From contig JBIOUX010000163.1 of NCBI GenBank assembly GCA_044867425.1, positions 14,945 through 78,944 on the forward strand: a stretch of 64,000 nucleotides of DNA, given 5' to 3'. The notes beneath the pieces were generated by a model that saw only the letters and a program-made list of their open reading frames with translations, was not told the origin of the DNA and made no database searches. The DNA comes from CAWBJP01 sp044867425 (GTDB lineage: Bacteria; Actinomycetota; Acidimicrobiia; IMCC26256; BP-133). Positions 15,254-22,925 of the stretch are shown piece by piece. The position numbers were made by a program, and so were the translations under genes. Each line of letters opens with the position of its first letter. Within the stretch, counting starts at the first letter, position 1.

Positions 15254-16336
15254 GTGTCCCGCAACCTCAGCATCCGAATGGCCGCCGGCCTCCTGGCCGG
15301 CGCGCTCACCCTCACCGGGGGCCTGGCCGCCGCCGGTGCCCTCGACGACCCATCCCACGACAGCCCCGAGGCTGCGCTCGACCAGGGCAACGACACCTCC
15401 CCCGACGCCCCGCCGGCCGACCCGGTTCCCTGCGACACGGGCGACAGAGGCGACAGCGACAGCGGCGTGGTGACAGCCGCCATCGACGAGGGCACGACCG
15501 ACCCGGCCCCGGCGGACACGCCGGCCGACGACACCACCGACCCGGCCTCGGCCGACGACACCACCGACCCGGCCCCAGCCGACGACACCACCGACACCCC
15601 GGCCGACCCCGCCCCGTGCGAGGTGCCCGCCGACCCGGCCCCGGCCGACCCCGCCCCCGTCGACCCGGCTCCGGCCGACCCGGCACCGGACACGCCCGTC
15701 GTCGACACCCCGGCTGACCCCGCCCCCGCCGACCCGGCTCCCGCCGACCCCACCCCGGACCCCGCTCCCGTGGTCGACGACGACCACGGCGATGACGTCC
15801 CGGACATGGCCGAGGACCCCGACCCCGACCACCAGGAGCGGTTCGCCCGCTGGGTGGCGCGGTGCGAGAAGTGGGCCACGGCCCGGGCCGATCGCCTCGA
15901 CGAGAAGGGCAAGCACGACAAGGCCGAGAAGGCCCGGGCCTGGGCCGCCAAGTGCCAGGAGCGGGCCGAGCGCTGGCGGACGCATGCCGCCGAGAACGCC
16001 GCTCGCCGCCAGGAGTGGCGCCAGCACCAGGCCGAGTGGCGCCAGCAGCTCGCCGAGTGGCGGGCCCAGTGGCAGGAGCAGCTGGCCAAGTGGCGTGAGG
16101 AGTGGCGGGCCCTGATGGCCGACTGGCAGGCCGACTGGGAGGCGCGCCAGGCGGAGTGGCAGGCACAGCAGGCCCAGTGGAAAGAGCAACGGGCCGAGTG
16201 GCGCGACAACCGCCCCGAGCCGCCCTCGGGCGACTACTCCCGCGACGGCGAGCGCCCCGGCGACCGTGACGGCGACGACGACGGCGACGACGCCCGAGAG
16301 GCCGCCGACGCCGACGGCGGTCACCGCCACCGGTAA
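15254..16336 (+). CDS. secreted Asp/Pro/Ala-rich protein with a tryptophan-spaced helical domain
   Basis: 360 residues. The GTG at 15254 with GGAGG upstream is chosen because it places a compact signal peptide at the N-terminus; an ATG at 15200 overlapping the sigma stop is possible. Residues about 30-180 are a very acidic Pro/Ala/Thr stretch made of DPAPADP-like units. Residues about 195-320 form a long charged helix in which Trp recurs at intervals of 7 and 11 residues (AEW, AKW, ADW and AQW motifs). The acidic tail ends in HRHR. Two cysteines lie at the start of the helix. Not a known anti-sigma factor; a cell-wall or calcium-binding role is possible. Co-transcription with the ECF sigma factor is likely from spacing. 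Confidence 0.75.
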   Translation: MSRNLSIRMAAGLLAGALTLTGGLAAAGALDDPSHDSPEAALDQGNDTSPDAPPADPVPCDTGDRGDSDSGVVTAAIDEGTTDPAPADTPADDTTDPASADDTTDPAPADDTTDTPADPAPCEVPADPAPADPAPVDPAPADPAPDTPVVDTPADPAPADPAPADPTPDPAPVVDDDHGDDVPDMAEDPDPDHQERFARWVARCEKWATARADRLDEKGKHDKAEKARAWAAKCQERAERWRTHAAENAARRQEWRQHQAEWRQQLAEWRAQWQEQLAKWREEWRALMADWQADWEARQAEWQAQQAQWKEQRAEWRDNRPEPPSGDYSRDGERPGDRDGDDDGDDAREAADADGGHRHR

Positions 16337-16420
16337 GCCACCCCGGCTCGACAATCCCCCGAGGGGAGGGCTCCGGCCCTCCCCTCGCCGCGTCCCGGCG
16401 ACCGGGCTGGCGACGGGCGT

Positions 16421-16426
16421 TAGCGT
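16421..16426 (+). promoter_or_regulatory. -10-like hexamer TAGCGT of the aldo/keto reductase gene
   Basis: TAGCGT ends eight bases before ATG 16435; the same hexamer precedes the nagA and glgP starts on the other strand. No Shine-Dalgarno sequence follows. Confidence 0.4.
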
Positions 16427-16434
16427 TGCCGCCC

Positions 16435-17394
16435 ATGGAATATCGACCGCTGGGGGCTTCAGGCCTCGAGGTGAGCACCCTGTGCCTGGGGTCGTGGCTC
16501 ACCTTCGAGCTCATCACCAGGGACGACGCCCTGGCCGTGATGCGAGCCGCGTTGGACGCCGGCGTGACCTTCTTCGACGACGCCCGCTACGACGACCACA
16601 CGGGCACGGCGCCCATGCGGACCGGGTGGTCGGAGGTCCTCTTCGGTGAGCTGTTCCGGAAGACCGGCCATCCCCGGGACCAGATCGTCATGGCCAACAA
16701 GCTGTGGTTCGAGTTCTTCCCCGACGAGGGAGTCGAAGCCGAGCTCAACGGGTCCCTCGAGCGTGTCGGCACCGACTGGATCGACATCGTCTATTGCGCC
16801 ACTCCGCCCGAGGAGCTGCCCGTGCCCGAACTGGTGGCCGGTATGGACGCCCTGGTGGCCGGGGGGAAGCTCCGCGCCTGGGGCGGGCTCAACTGGTCAC
16901 CCGAGCTGCTGGTCGAGGCCCACACCTTCGCCAAGCGGGAAGGCCTCACCCTGCCCACCGCCGTCCAGCTGCCCCACAACGTCATCGACCGGGGCTTCGT
17001 GGAGGGCCCGGCGGCCCGCAAGGCGCTCCGGGCCACCGGTGTGGCCGTGGTCGCCTCCCACTGCCTGGCCGGCGGCCTGCTCACCGGCAAGTACAACCGG
17101 CCGGGCGCCACCGGCCGCCACGGCCCGTCCCGGATCGACAAGCTGCGGGAACGGGGCGTCCTCGACCAGATCGACGGCTGGATCAGCCTCGCCGGCGAGC
17201 ACGGCGCCAGCGTGGCCCAGCTCTGCCTGGCCTTCAGCCTGTCCCGCCCGGGGGTGGCCAGCGCCTGCTTCGGCGCTAAGAGCACCGACCAGTTGGCCGA
17301 GGATCTGGGCACCCTGGCCGTGGCCGAGCGCCTCAAGCCGGCCATCGCCCGCCTGGCCAAGGAGACGGGTTCGCCGGGCGATCCCCGCGGTTGA
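16435..17394 (+). CDS. aldo/keto reductase family protein lacking the usual catalytic His
   Basis: 319 residues with the (beta/alpha)8 layout of AKRs: start MEYRPLGASGLEVSTLCLG, Asp and Tyr in FFDDARYDDHTG, Lys in MANKLW, and a C-terminal NADP-binding region ending in the GAKS-type motif (CFGAKSTDQLAEDL). At the fourth catalytic position, where relatives have a His (LHRPD-like), this protein reads CATPPEE. It may still bind NADP and substrate but with altered catalysis. ATG 16435 is used; a TTG 9 bases upstream is less likely. Convergent with the response regulator. Confidence 0.85.
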   Translation: MEYRPLGASGLEVSTLCLGSWLTFELITRDDALAVMRAALDAGVTFFDDARYDDHTGTAPMRTGWSEVLFGELFRKTGHPRDQIVMANKLWFEFFPDEGVEAELNGSLERVGTDWIDIVYCATPPEELPVPELVAGMDALVAGGKLRAWGGLNWSPELLVEAHTFAKREGLTLPTAVQLPHNVIDRGFVEGPAARKALRATGVAVVASHCLAGGLLTGKYNRPGATGRHGPSRIDKLRERGVLDQIDGWISLAGEHGASVAQLCLAFSLSRPGVASACFGAKSTDQLAEDLGTLAVAERLKPAIARLAKETGSPGDPRG

Positions 17395-17395
17395 C

Positions 17396-18028
17396 CTACA
17401 CGATGCGGCGCTCCGTGGCCCAGCGGGTGAGCTCGTGGCGGCTGGACAGCTGGAGCTTGCGCAGCACCGACGAGACGTGGGTCTCGACCGTCTTGACCGA
17501 CAGGGAGAGCTGCCGGGCCACCTCCTTGTAGGCGTAGCCCCGGGCGATGAGCCGCAGCACCTCCCGCTCCCGGGCCGTGAGCTGGTCGAGCTCGGGATCG
17601 GCGGGGATGGGCACCGAGCCGGCGAAGGCGTCGAGGACGAACCCGGCCAGCCGGGGGGAGAAGACGGCGTCGCCCGCCGCCACCCGCTCGATGGCCTCGG
17701 CCAGCTCGGGGCCCGACACCGACTTGGTCAGGTAGCCCCGGGCTCCGGCCCGGATGACGGCGATGACGTCCTCGGGGGCGTCGGACACCGACAGGGCCAG
17801 GAACAGGGTCGAAGGTTGAGCGGCCACCACCCGCCGGATCACCTCGGCGCCGCCTCCGCCGGGCAGGTGCACGTCGAGGAGCACGACATCCGGGGCGGCG
17901 GCGGGGATGGCGGCCACGGCCGAGTCGACGTCGGCGGCCTCGCCCACCACCTCCGCCGCCCCGGCCAGCTCGCTGCGCACCCCGGAGCGCACCAGGGCGT
18001 GGTCGTCGACGACGAAGACCCGCTTCAC
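17396..18028 (-). CDS. NarL/LuxR-family response regulator
   Basis: 210 residues: receiver domain (about 1-120) with Asp8-Asp9, phosphoacceptor Asp52 in VVLLDVHLPG and Lys in LTKSVSG, then a C-terminal LuxR helix-turn-helix (about 145-205, LTAREREVLRLIARGYAYKE). It starts at GTG 18028, overlapping the stop of the histidine kinase by four bases, so it is its cognate partner. The kinase's PspC domain and the divergent LiaF-like gene suggest control of envelope stress genes, including possibly its own neighbour. Confidence 0.95.
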   Translation of the reverse strand: MKRVFVVDDHALVRSGVRSELAGAAEVVGEAADVDSAVAAIPAAAPDVVLLDVHLPGGGGAEVIRRVVAAQPSTLFLALSVSDAPEDVIAVIRAGARGYLTKSVSGPELAEAIERVAAGDAVFSPRLAGFVLDAFAGSVPIPADPELDQLTAREREVLRLIARGYAYKEVARQLSLSVKTVETHVSSVLRKLQLSSRHELTRWATERRIV

Positions 18029-19266
18029 TGCTTCTCCTGCTTCTCCTGCACCCGGTCCGCACCCGCCGTCTTCTCCGAAGCCCGGTCCCCGCTCCCGGCC
18101 CGAAGGCGGGGGACGGACAGCTCGACCTCGGTGCCCTCCCCGGGGGCGGAGCGGACCTCGGCGCTGCCGCCGTGGCGGCGCAAGCGGCCCACCATTGAAT
18201 CGGCCAGCCCCCGGCGGTCGGGCGGGACGGAGGCCGGGTCGAACCCGGCCCCCCGGTCGCGGATGAACAGGGCCAGCCGCTCGGGTTCCACCTCCAGGTA
18301 CACGTCCACGTCCACGGTGTCCACCCCGGCGTGGGTGGCGGCGTTGCGGGCCGCCTCCCGGCCGGCGGCCACCAGCGCCCGGGCGGCGTCGTCCAGGGGA
18401 GCGTCACCCACCATCACGGCGTCGAGCCGGACGCCGTAGGTGTCCTCCACGTCGGCCAGCTCCCGGCGCAGCAGGGCGGCCACCCCGTCGGGCTCCGCCG
18501 GCCCGGGACCGCCGTAGAGCCAGTCCCGCAGCTCCCGCTCCTGGCGCCGGGCCAGGCTGCGGACCTCCTTGTCGTCGCCGGCCCGCTTCTGGATGAGGGC
18601 CAGGGTCTGGAGGACGCCGTCGTGGAGGTGAGCGGCCACGTCGGCCCGCTCCTCGGAGAGGATGCGCTGGCGGCGCTCGTCGCCCAGGTTGCGAGCCAGG
18701 CGGGCCAGGCCGGGTCCGAGCATGAGGGCCATGCCGGCCACCACCACCGCCGCTCCCGCCGCGCTGCGTCCGATAGTGCGCACGTCGGAGACGGCAGCCA
18801 GCATGGCCACGCCACCGGCCAGGACGAGGCTGACACCGAGCGCCACCCGTAGGGGCCGCATCCAGCCCGGCGCCGGCGCACCCCGATCGCCAGACCGGCC
18901 ACCCCACACCACGGCAGCGCCGGCACAGGCCAGGAAGGCGGGGATGAGAACGCTGCGGGGCAGCCAGGAGGACACCTCGGCCAGCACGAGAATGGCGCCG
19001 ACGACCATCGCCGCCCCGGCCACGGCCTCGGCGGCGGAGTGGCCCGGCCGTCCCCAACCCCGGACCTGACCCCCACCCCCGTCGTTGACGGGGAGGAAGG
19101 CCCAGGCGGCCAGGTAGCCGATCACCACCGGCGGCCCGGCGGCCAGGGCCAGCAGGACCATGCTCACCCGGACGGCGGTGGTGGACAGGCCGTAGCGGAC
19201 GGCCAGGCCGGCGCATACGCCGCCCAGCCACCGGCCCTGCCGGCGTCTACTGATACTGATGTCCAC
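18025..19266 (-). CDS. PspC-domain sensor histidine kinase
   Basis: 413 residues. PspC domain at the N-terminus (about 1-62, RWLGGVCAGLAVRYGL), several membrane helices (about 78-195), a HisKA_3 dimerisation region with phosphoacceptor His215 (HLHDGVLQTL) and a HATPase domain with the N-box (EAARNAATHAG) and G-boxes (DRGAGFDP). Relatives of this layout (LiaS-like) sense cell-envelope stress. It is co-transcribed with the response regulator and divergent from a PspC/LiaF-like protein. The start GTG 19266 lacks a clear ribosome binding site. Confidence 0.93.
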   Translation of the reverse strand: MDISISRRRQGRWLGGVCAGLAVRYGLSTTAVRVSMVLLALAAGPPVVIGYLAAWAFLPVNDGGGGQVRGWGRPGHSAAEAVAGAAMVVGAILVLAEVSSWLPRSVLIPAFLACAGAAVVWGGRSGDRGAPAPGWMRPLRVALGVSLVLAGGVAMLAAVSDVRTIGRSAAGAAVVVAGMALMLGPGLARLARNLGDERRQRILSEERADVAAHLHDGVLQTLALIQKRAGDDKEVRSLARRQERELRDWLYGGPGPAEPDGVAALLRRELADVEDTYGVRLDAVMVGDAPLDDAARALVAAGREAARNAATHAGVDTVDVDVYLEVEPERLALFIRDRGAGFDPASVPPDRRGLADSMVGRLRRHGGSAEVRSAPGEGTEVELSVPRLRAGSGDRASEKTAGADRVQEKQEKQ

Positions 19267-19397
19267 GGATGTGATGATCGCACCGGCGGGTGCCGGCCAC
19301 CATCAGGAACCGCCCTACGGGGTCAGGGGGACGGGTCAGGGATCCTTCAGGGTCATCCCCGATACCGGCCGGCGGCCGGGAAGCGCACCATGAGCCC

Positions 19398-21266
19398 ATG
19401 ACCGACGACGACCTCCTCGGGGGCACGCCGGGCCCCGAGCGCCCTGACCTGTCGGGGCCCTCCGACTCCGGCTTCTCCGACGCCCCCCCGTCAGCGGTGG
19501 GAGCGCCGCCCCCTCCGCCGCCGCCCCCGCCCGCTCCCGGCCGGCCCTTCCTGATCCGGGCCCGACACAACCGCAAGCTGGGGGGCGTGGCCGCCGGGCT
19601 GGCCACCGCCGCCGGCCTCGACCCGACGCTGGTGCGCATGGGGTTGGTGGTGGGCGCGCTGACCGGCTGGGCCGTCCTCGCCTACCTCATCGCCTGGGTC
19701 ATCCTCCCCGAAGAGGACGAGTCCACCGGGCGGACCCTCGAACCCGCTCCGGAGGACAAGGCCCGCCTGCTGCGCATCGGGCTGGCCGTCGTGGCCGGCC
19801 TCGGCGCCCTGCAGGTGGCGGGCATCCTGGCCGGGATCGCCTTCGCCATCACCGGCACCATCGCCGCCCTGTTCCATCCCTTCATCGATCCCTTCGCCGG
19901 CGACTTCGGCGGCTTCAACCCCGACTTCCCCGTCCGGGGCATGTTCGGCCTGCTTCTCCTGATCGGCGGCGGGGTGTTCCTCCTCCGGCGCCGGAGCGCC
20001 CGGGACGCCAAGCCCCCGGCCGGTGGCTTTCCCCCCGAGGCCGGCAGCGCGTTCCCTCCGCCGGGAGGCCAGGGGTCGTCCTCGCCCCGGGGCGGCGGCG
20101 CTCCCCCTCCGCCGCCCCCGGGCGGGGGTTTTCATCCCGCCCTGCCGGCCGGCCCGGGGGGCGGTCCTCCGCCCGGAGCCCCGGCCGGACCAGGGAATGG
20201 TGCACCACCGGCCGGCGGCCGGAACTGGCGCACGGCCAGCGAATGGATCCTGCTGGCGACCCGGGCCTCCGGCTGGCTCCTGGCCCTGTGGTTCTCCACG
20301 GCCGGGGCCCTGCTGGCCGCCCTGTGGGCCCTCGACGCCATCCGGGTCCGCTTCCCCTTCCTCCTGGCTGTGGTCAGCCTCGGCGCCCTGGGTCTGCTCG
20401 GTACCGTCCTCGTCCGCTCCCGCCGCCCGGCGGTGCTGGCGGCAACGGCGGCCGTCCTGCTCGTCCCGGCCATCCTCGCCCTGGTCCTCGGCCGGTGGAA
20501 CGGGATCGCCGGCTACCGGGTGGCGACCCCCAGCTCGGTGGCCGAGCTGCCCGCCGTCTACCGCCATGCCGCCGGCGAGCTGCGCCTCGACCTCTCCCAG
20601 CTGTCGCTGCCGGCGGGGACCACCGAGGTGAAGGTGGAGATGGGGACGGGCGAGGTCTCGGTCACCGTGCCCTGGAACGCCAACGTGGAAGCCGCCGCCC
20701 GGGTCGGGGCGGGCGAGTTCAACCTGCTCGGCCGCAGCCAGGCCGGCCTGTCGCTGGAGGGCGAGGTGCGCTCCGCCGGCGAGGCCGGCGCGCCCACCAT
20801 CAAGCTCGCCGGCCGGGTCGCCCTCGGGCAGTTCAAGCTGTTCCGCCGCTCGCCCCCCGCCACCATGCTCGCCCTCCAGGCCGGCCGGGCCGTCCGGCTC
20901 CAGTGCGGCGAGGAGCGGGACGGGCTGCGCTGCCTGTCGCCCGACGGCTACGCCACCCCGGCGCTGGAGTGCCTCGTGTCCGCCGAGCTGGAGAGCAGCT
21001 GTCGGCCGCCGGGCCAGCCCCTCGAGGTGAGCGACTTCCCCGGCGATCGGACGGGCCTGCGCCGCTGTTTCGTCCCCCCCGGCGGTGGCCTGGCCACCTG
21101 CACCGAGGTCGCCCAGACCTCCACCGAGCCGGCGCCCGAATCCCCGCCGGCGCCCGAATCCCCGCCGGCGCCCGCCGAACCGACCCCGCCGCCGTCAATG
21201 CCCCCCGGCCAGTACATCTGCGACTTCCCCGCCGGCGGCGGCCCCGCCACCTGTCGCCCCGCCTGA
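19398..21266 (+). CDS. PspC/LiaF-like multi-pass membrane protein
   Basis: 622 residues. A Pro-rich cytoplasmic start, a PspC domain (about 50-115, NRKLGGVAAGLATAAGL), further membrane helices (about 120-200 and 285-375) separated by a Pro/Gly-rich loop, and an extracellular beta-rich region (about 390-480, LRLDLSQLSLPAGTTEVKVE) resembling the LiaF/toast-rack fold. The C-terminal tail is Pro-rich with two short Cys pairs of matching pattern (CFVPPGGGLATC and CDFPAGGGPATC). Beside the PspC kinase and regulator it most likely acts as the LiaF-type modulator of that system. Followed by twin hairpins. Confidence 0.85.
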   Translation: MTDDDLLGGTPGPERPDLSGPSDSGFSDAPPSAVGAPPPPPPPPPAPGRPFLIRARHNRKLGGVAAGLATAAGLDPTLVRMGLVVGALTGWAVLAYLIAWVILPEEDESTGRTLEPAPEDKARLLRIGLAVVAGLGALQVAGILAGIAFAITGTIAALFHPFIDPFAGDFGGFNPDFPVRGMFGLLLLIGGGVFLLRRRSARDAKPPAGGFPPEAGSAFPPPGGQGSSSPRGGGAPPPPPPGGGFHPALPAGPGGGPPPGAPAGPGNGAPPAGGRNWRTASEWILLATRASGWLLALWFSTAGALLAALWALDAIRVRFPFLLAVVSLGALGLLGTVLVRSRRPAVLAATAAVLLVPAILALVLGRWNGIAGYRVATPSSVAELPAVYRHAAGELRLDLSQLSLPAGTTEVKVEMGTGEVSVTVPWNANVEAAARVGAGEFNLLGRSQAGLSLEGEVRSAGEAGAPTIKLAGRVALGQFKLFRRSPPATMLALQAGRAVRLQCGEERDGLRCLSPDGYATPALECLVSAELESSCRPPGQPLEVSDFPGDRTGLRRCFVPPGGGLATCTEVAQTSTEPAPESPPAPESPPAPAEPTPPPSMPPGQYICDFPAGGGPATCRPA

Positions 21267-21282
21267 CGGCTCAGGGCATCCC

Positions 21283-21323
21283 GCGTGAGCGAAACCCGGC
21301 TGTGACCCGGGTTCGGCTCACGC
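21283..21323. terminator. hairpin 1 of a twin terminator between convergent genes
   Basis: GCGTGAGC, then GAAACCCGG, loop CTGTGA, CCCGGGTTCG, GCTCACGC. Stem of about 17 bp with one bulge, 17 bases after the PspC/LiaF-like gene; it can act in both directions for the convergent pair. Confidence 0.7.
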
Positions 21324-21343
21324 GAAACGGGAACTCCCTCATT

Positions 21344-21386
21344 GCGAGTTAGCGAAACCCGGCTGTGCGCCGGGTTCGGCTAACGC
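21344..21386. terminator. hairpin 2 of the twin terminator, near the nagA end
   Basis: GTTAGC, GAAACCCGGC, loop TGTGC, GCCGGGTTCG, GCTAAC. A near copy of hairpin 1 in which the changed stem base is compensated on the other side (GTGAGC/GCTCAC versus GTTAGC/GCTAAC), showing the structure is under selection. Confidence 0.7.
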
Positions 21387-21400
21387 GGGATCGCTTTGGA

Positions 21401-22558
21401 TCACGACCGGTGGACGATGCGGCCGGCCACGACGGTGAGGCGGACGGTCCAGCCGTCGTCGATCAGCACCAGGTCGGCATCGGCGCCGGCGGCCAGGTGG
21501 CCCTTGCCGGCCAGGCCCAGGGCGGCGGCGGCGTTGGCCGAGGTGGCCCGCCACAGGTGCTCCCAGGGCCAGCCGCTGGCGGCAGCGAAGTGGCGGAGGG
21601 CCACGTCCAGGGTGAGGGCGCTGCCGGCCAGCCGGCCGTCGGCCAGGCGGACGGCGCCCGCCTGGTGAAGAGCGGACCGGCCCCCCAGGTCGACGGGGCC
21701 CTCGGGCAGGCCGGCGGCCCGGGTGGCGTCGCTCACCAGGATCACCCCGTCCGGGCCCTTGGCCCGGGCCAGCACGGCCATGGCCCCGGGATGAACGTGG
21801 ATGCCGTCGGCGATGAGCTCGCAGCGCAGCTCGGGGAAGGCCAGGGCGGCGCCGGCGGCACCGGGGTCGCGGTGGCCGAACCCGGACATGGCATTGAAGG
21901 TGTGTGTGACCTGGGTGACGCCGAGGCGGACGGCGGCGGCCATCTGGTCGTAGCCGGCGTCGGTGTGGCCGGCGGCCACCACCACCCCCCGCTCCCGGCA
22001 GAGACCGATCACCGCCTCCGCCCCGTCGAGCTCGGGGGCCAGCGCCACCAGCCGGACGGCCCCACCGTCGAGCAGCCGGGCCGCCTCGCCGGGATCGGGC
22101 GGGCGGATGCCGGCGGGGTCCTGGGCGCCGCACCGGCCGGCGTTGATCCATGGCCCCTCCAGGTGGGCGCCGAGGATGGTGGCGCCACCCTCCACCGGGC
22201 CGGCCGCCGCCGTGATGGCCTTGACCGCCGCCGCCAGGTCGCCCTCGGAGGCCGACCACGTGGTGGGCAGCAGGGCGGTCACCCCGTGGCCGGCGTGGAA
22301 CCGGGCCAGGCGCCGCAGGCTGTCGGGGTCGGCGTCCATGGTGTCGGCCCCTCCCCCGCCGTGGACGTGGACGTCGATGAACCCGGGCAGCAGTCGGGCG
22401 CCGGCGGCGTCGATCCGCTCGGCAACCGATCCGGGCCCGTGGGGCGGGTCTCCGGGACCGAGGGCCCCGATGCGACCGTCCCGGCATAGAAGCCATCCGG
22501 GGTCCCACAGCCCGTCGGAGGCGCACACCCGAGCGCCGGCGATGAGGAGGTCAGCCAC
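21401..22558 (-). CDS. nagA: N-acetylglucosamine-6-phosphate deacetylase
   Basis: 385 residues, amidohydrolase fold, cytoplasmic; removes acetate from N-acetylglucosamine 6-phosphate in aminosugar and peptidoglycan recycling. Visible motifs in order: FIDVHVHGGGG (metal-site region), HLEGPW, GHTDAGYD, THTFNAMSGF, DGIHVHP and the catalytic Asp in VSDATRAAGL. Length is standard. It starts at GTG 22558; a TAGCGT hexamer nine bases upstream with no ribosome binding site suggests a near-leaderless mRNA. No nagB or phosphotransferase gene is near. Confidence 0.94.
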   Translation of the reverse strand: MADLLIAGARVCASDGLWDPGWLLCRDGRIGALGPGDPPHGPGSVAERIDAAGARLLPGFIDVHVHGGGGADTMDADPDSLRRLARFHAGHGVTALLPTTWSASEGDLAAAVKAITAAAGPVEGGATILGAHLEGPWINAGRCGAQDPAGIRPPDPGEAARLLDGGAVRLVALAPELDGAEAVIGLCRERGVVVAAGHTDAGYDQMAAAVRLGVTQVTHTFNAMSGFGHRDPGAAGAALAFPELRCELIADGIHVHPGAMAVLARAKGPDGVILVSDATRAAGLPEGPVDLGGRSALHQAGAVRLADGRLAGSALTLDVALRHFAAASGWPWEHLWRATSANAAAALGLAGKGHLAAGADADLVLIDDGWTVRLTVVAGRIVHRS

Positions 22559-22567
22559 CGGCTCGGA

Positions 22568-22573
22568 ACGCTA
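22568..22573 (-). promoter_or_regulatory. -10-like hexamer TAGCGT of nagA
   Basis: TAGCGT read on the minus strand, nine bases before GTG 22558. The stretch down to the start (TAGCGTtCCGAGCCG) closely resembles that before glgP. Confidence 0.4.
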
Positions 22574-22673
22574 CCGGCACCGCCGGTGGTCCACCCGCCT
22601 CCGCACACTTCGTGGTGAGGCAGGCGTCCGAATGGGTAAGGTCCGCCTCGTCCCGGCTGGGAGGAGACCCACC

Positions 22674-22916
22674 ATGGCCGAAGAGCCCGTCCCGGAAGCC
22701 GACGCCCAGGAGCAGTCCCTGCCCGTCGCCGGCTCCGAGGAGCCTGAGCTCGAGGAGATCCCCCCCGACGTACCCGAGGCCGACGCCCTGGAACAGGCTC
22801 GGCCTCCGGCCGTTGCGAACAACGCCAACCTCAAGCTCCGGCCCGACGTGCCCGAAGCCGACGCCCTCGACCAGGAACGGCCAGCGGACGCCGAGGACGA
22901 CGACGACTGGCGCTAG
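22674..22916 (+). CDS. small acidic protein with PEADALEQ repeats (80 aa)
   Basis: ATG with a strong GGAGGAG eight bases upstream. The protein is highly acidic, without cysteine or hydrophobic segments, and contains three versions of one motif: PEADAQEQSLP, PEADALEQARP and PEADALDQERP, the last two preceded by DV. It ends in a run of Asp. Probably disordered and cytoplasmic. No family name can be given. Its end lies 9 bases from the end of the convergent LLM gene. Confidence 0.75.
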   Translation: MAEEPVPEADAQEQSLPVAGSEEPELEEIPPDVPEADALEQARPPAVANNANLKLRPDVPEADALDQERPADAEDDDDWR

Positions 22917-22925
22917 CTGCTGCGC

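Noticed and set aside
15380..15780. GC-rich tandem repeat as a possible satellite or origin iteron
   Set aside because: It encodes the acidic DPAPADP stretch of a secreted protein, and the repeat is imperfect at the DNA level with codon-type variation.
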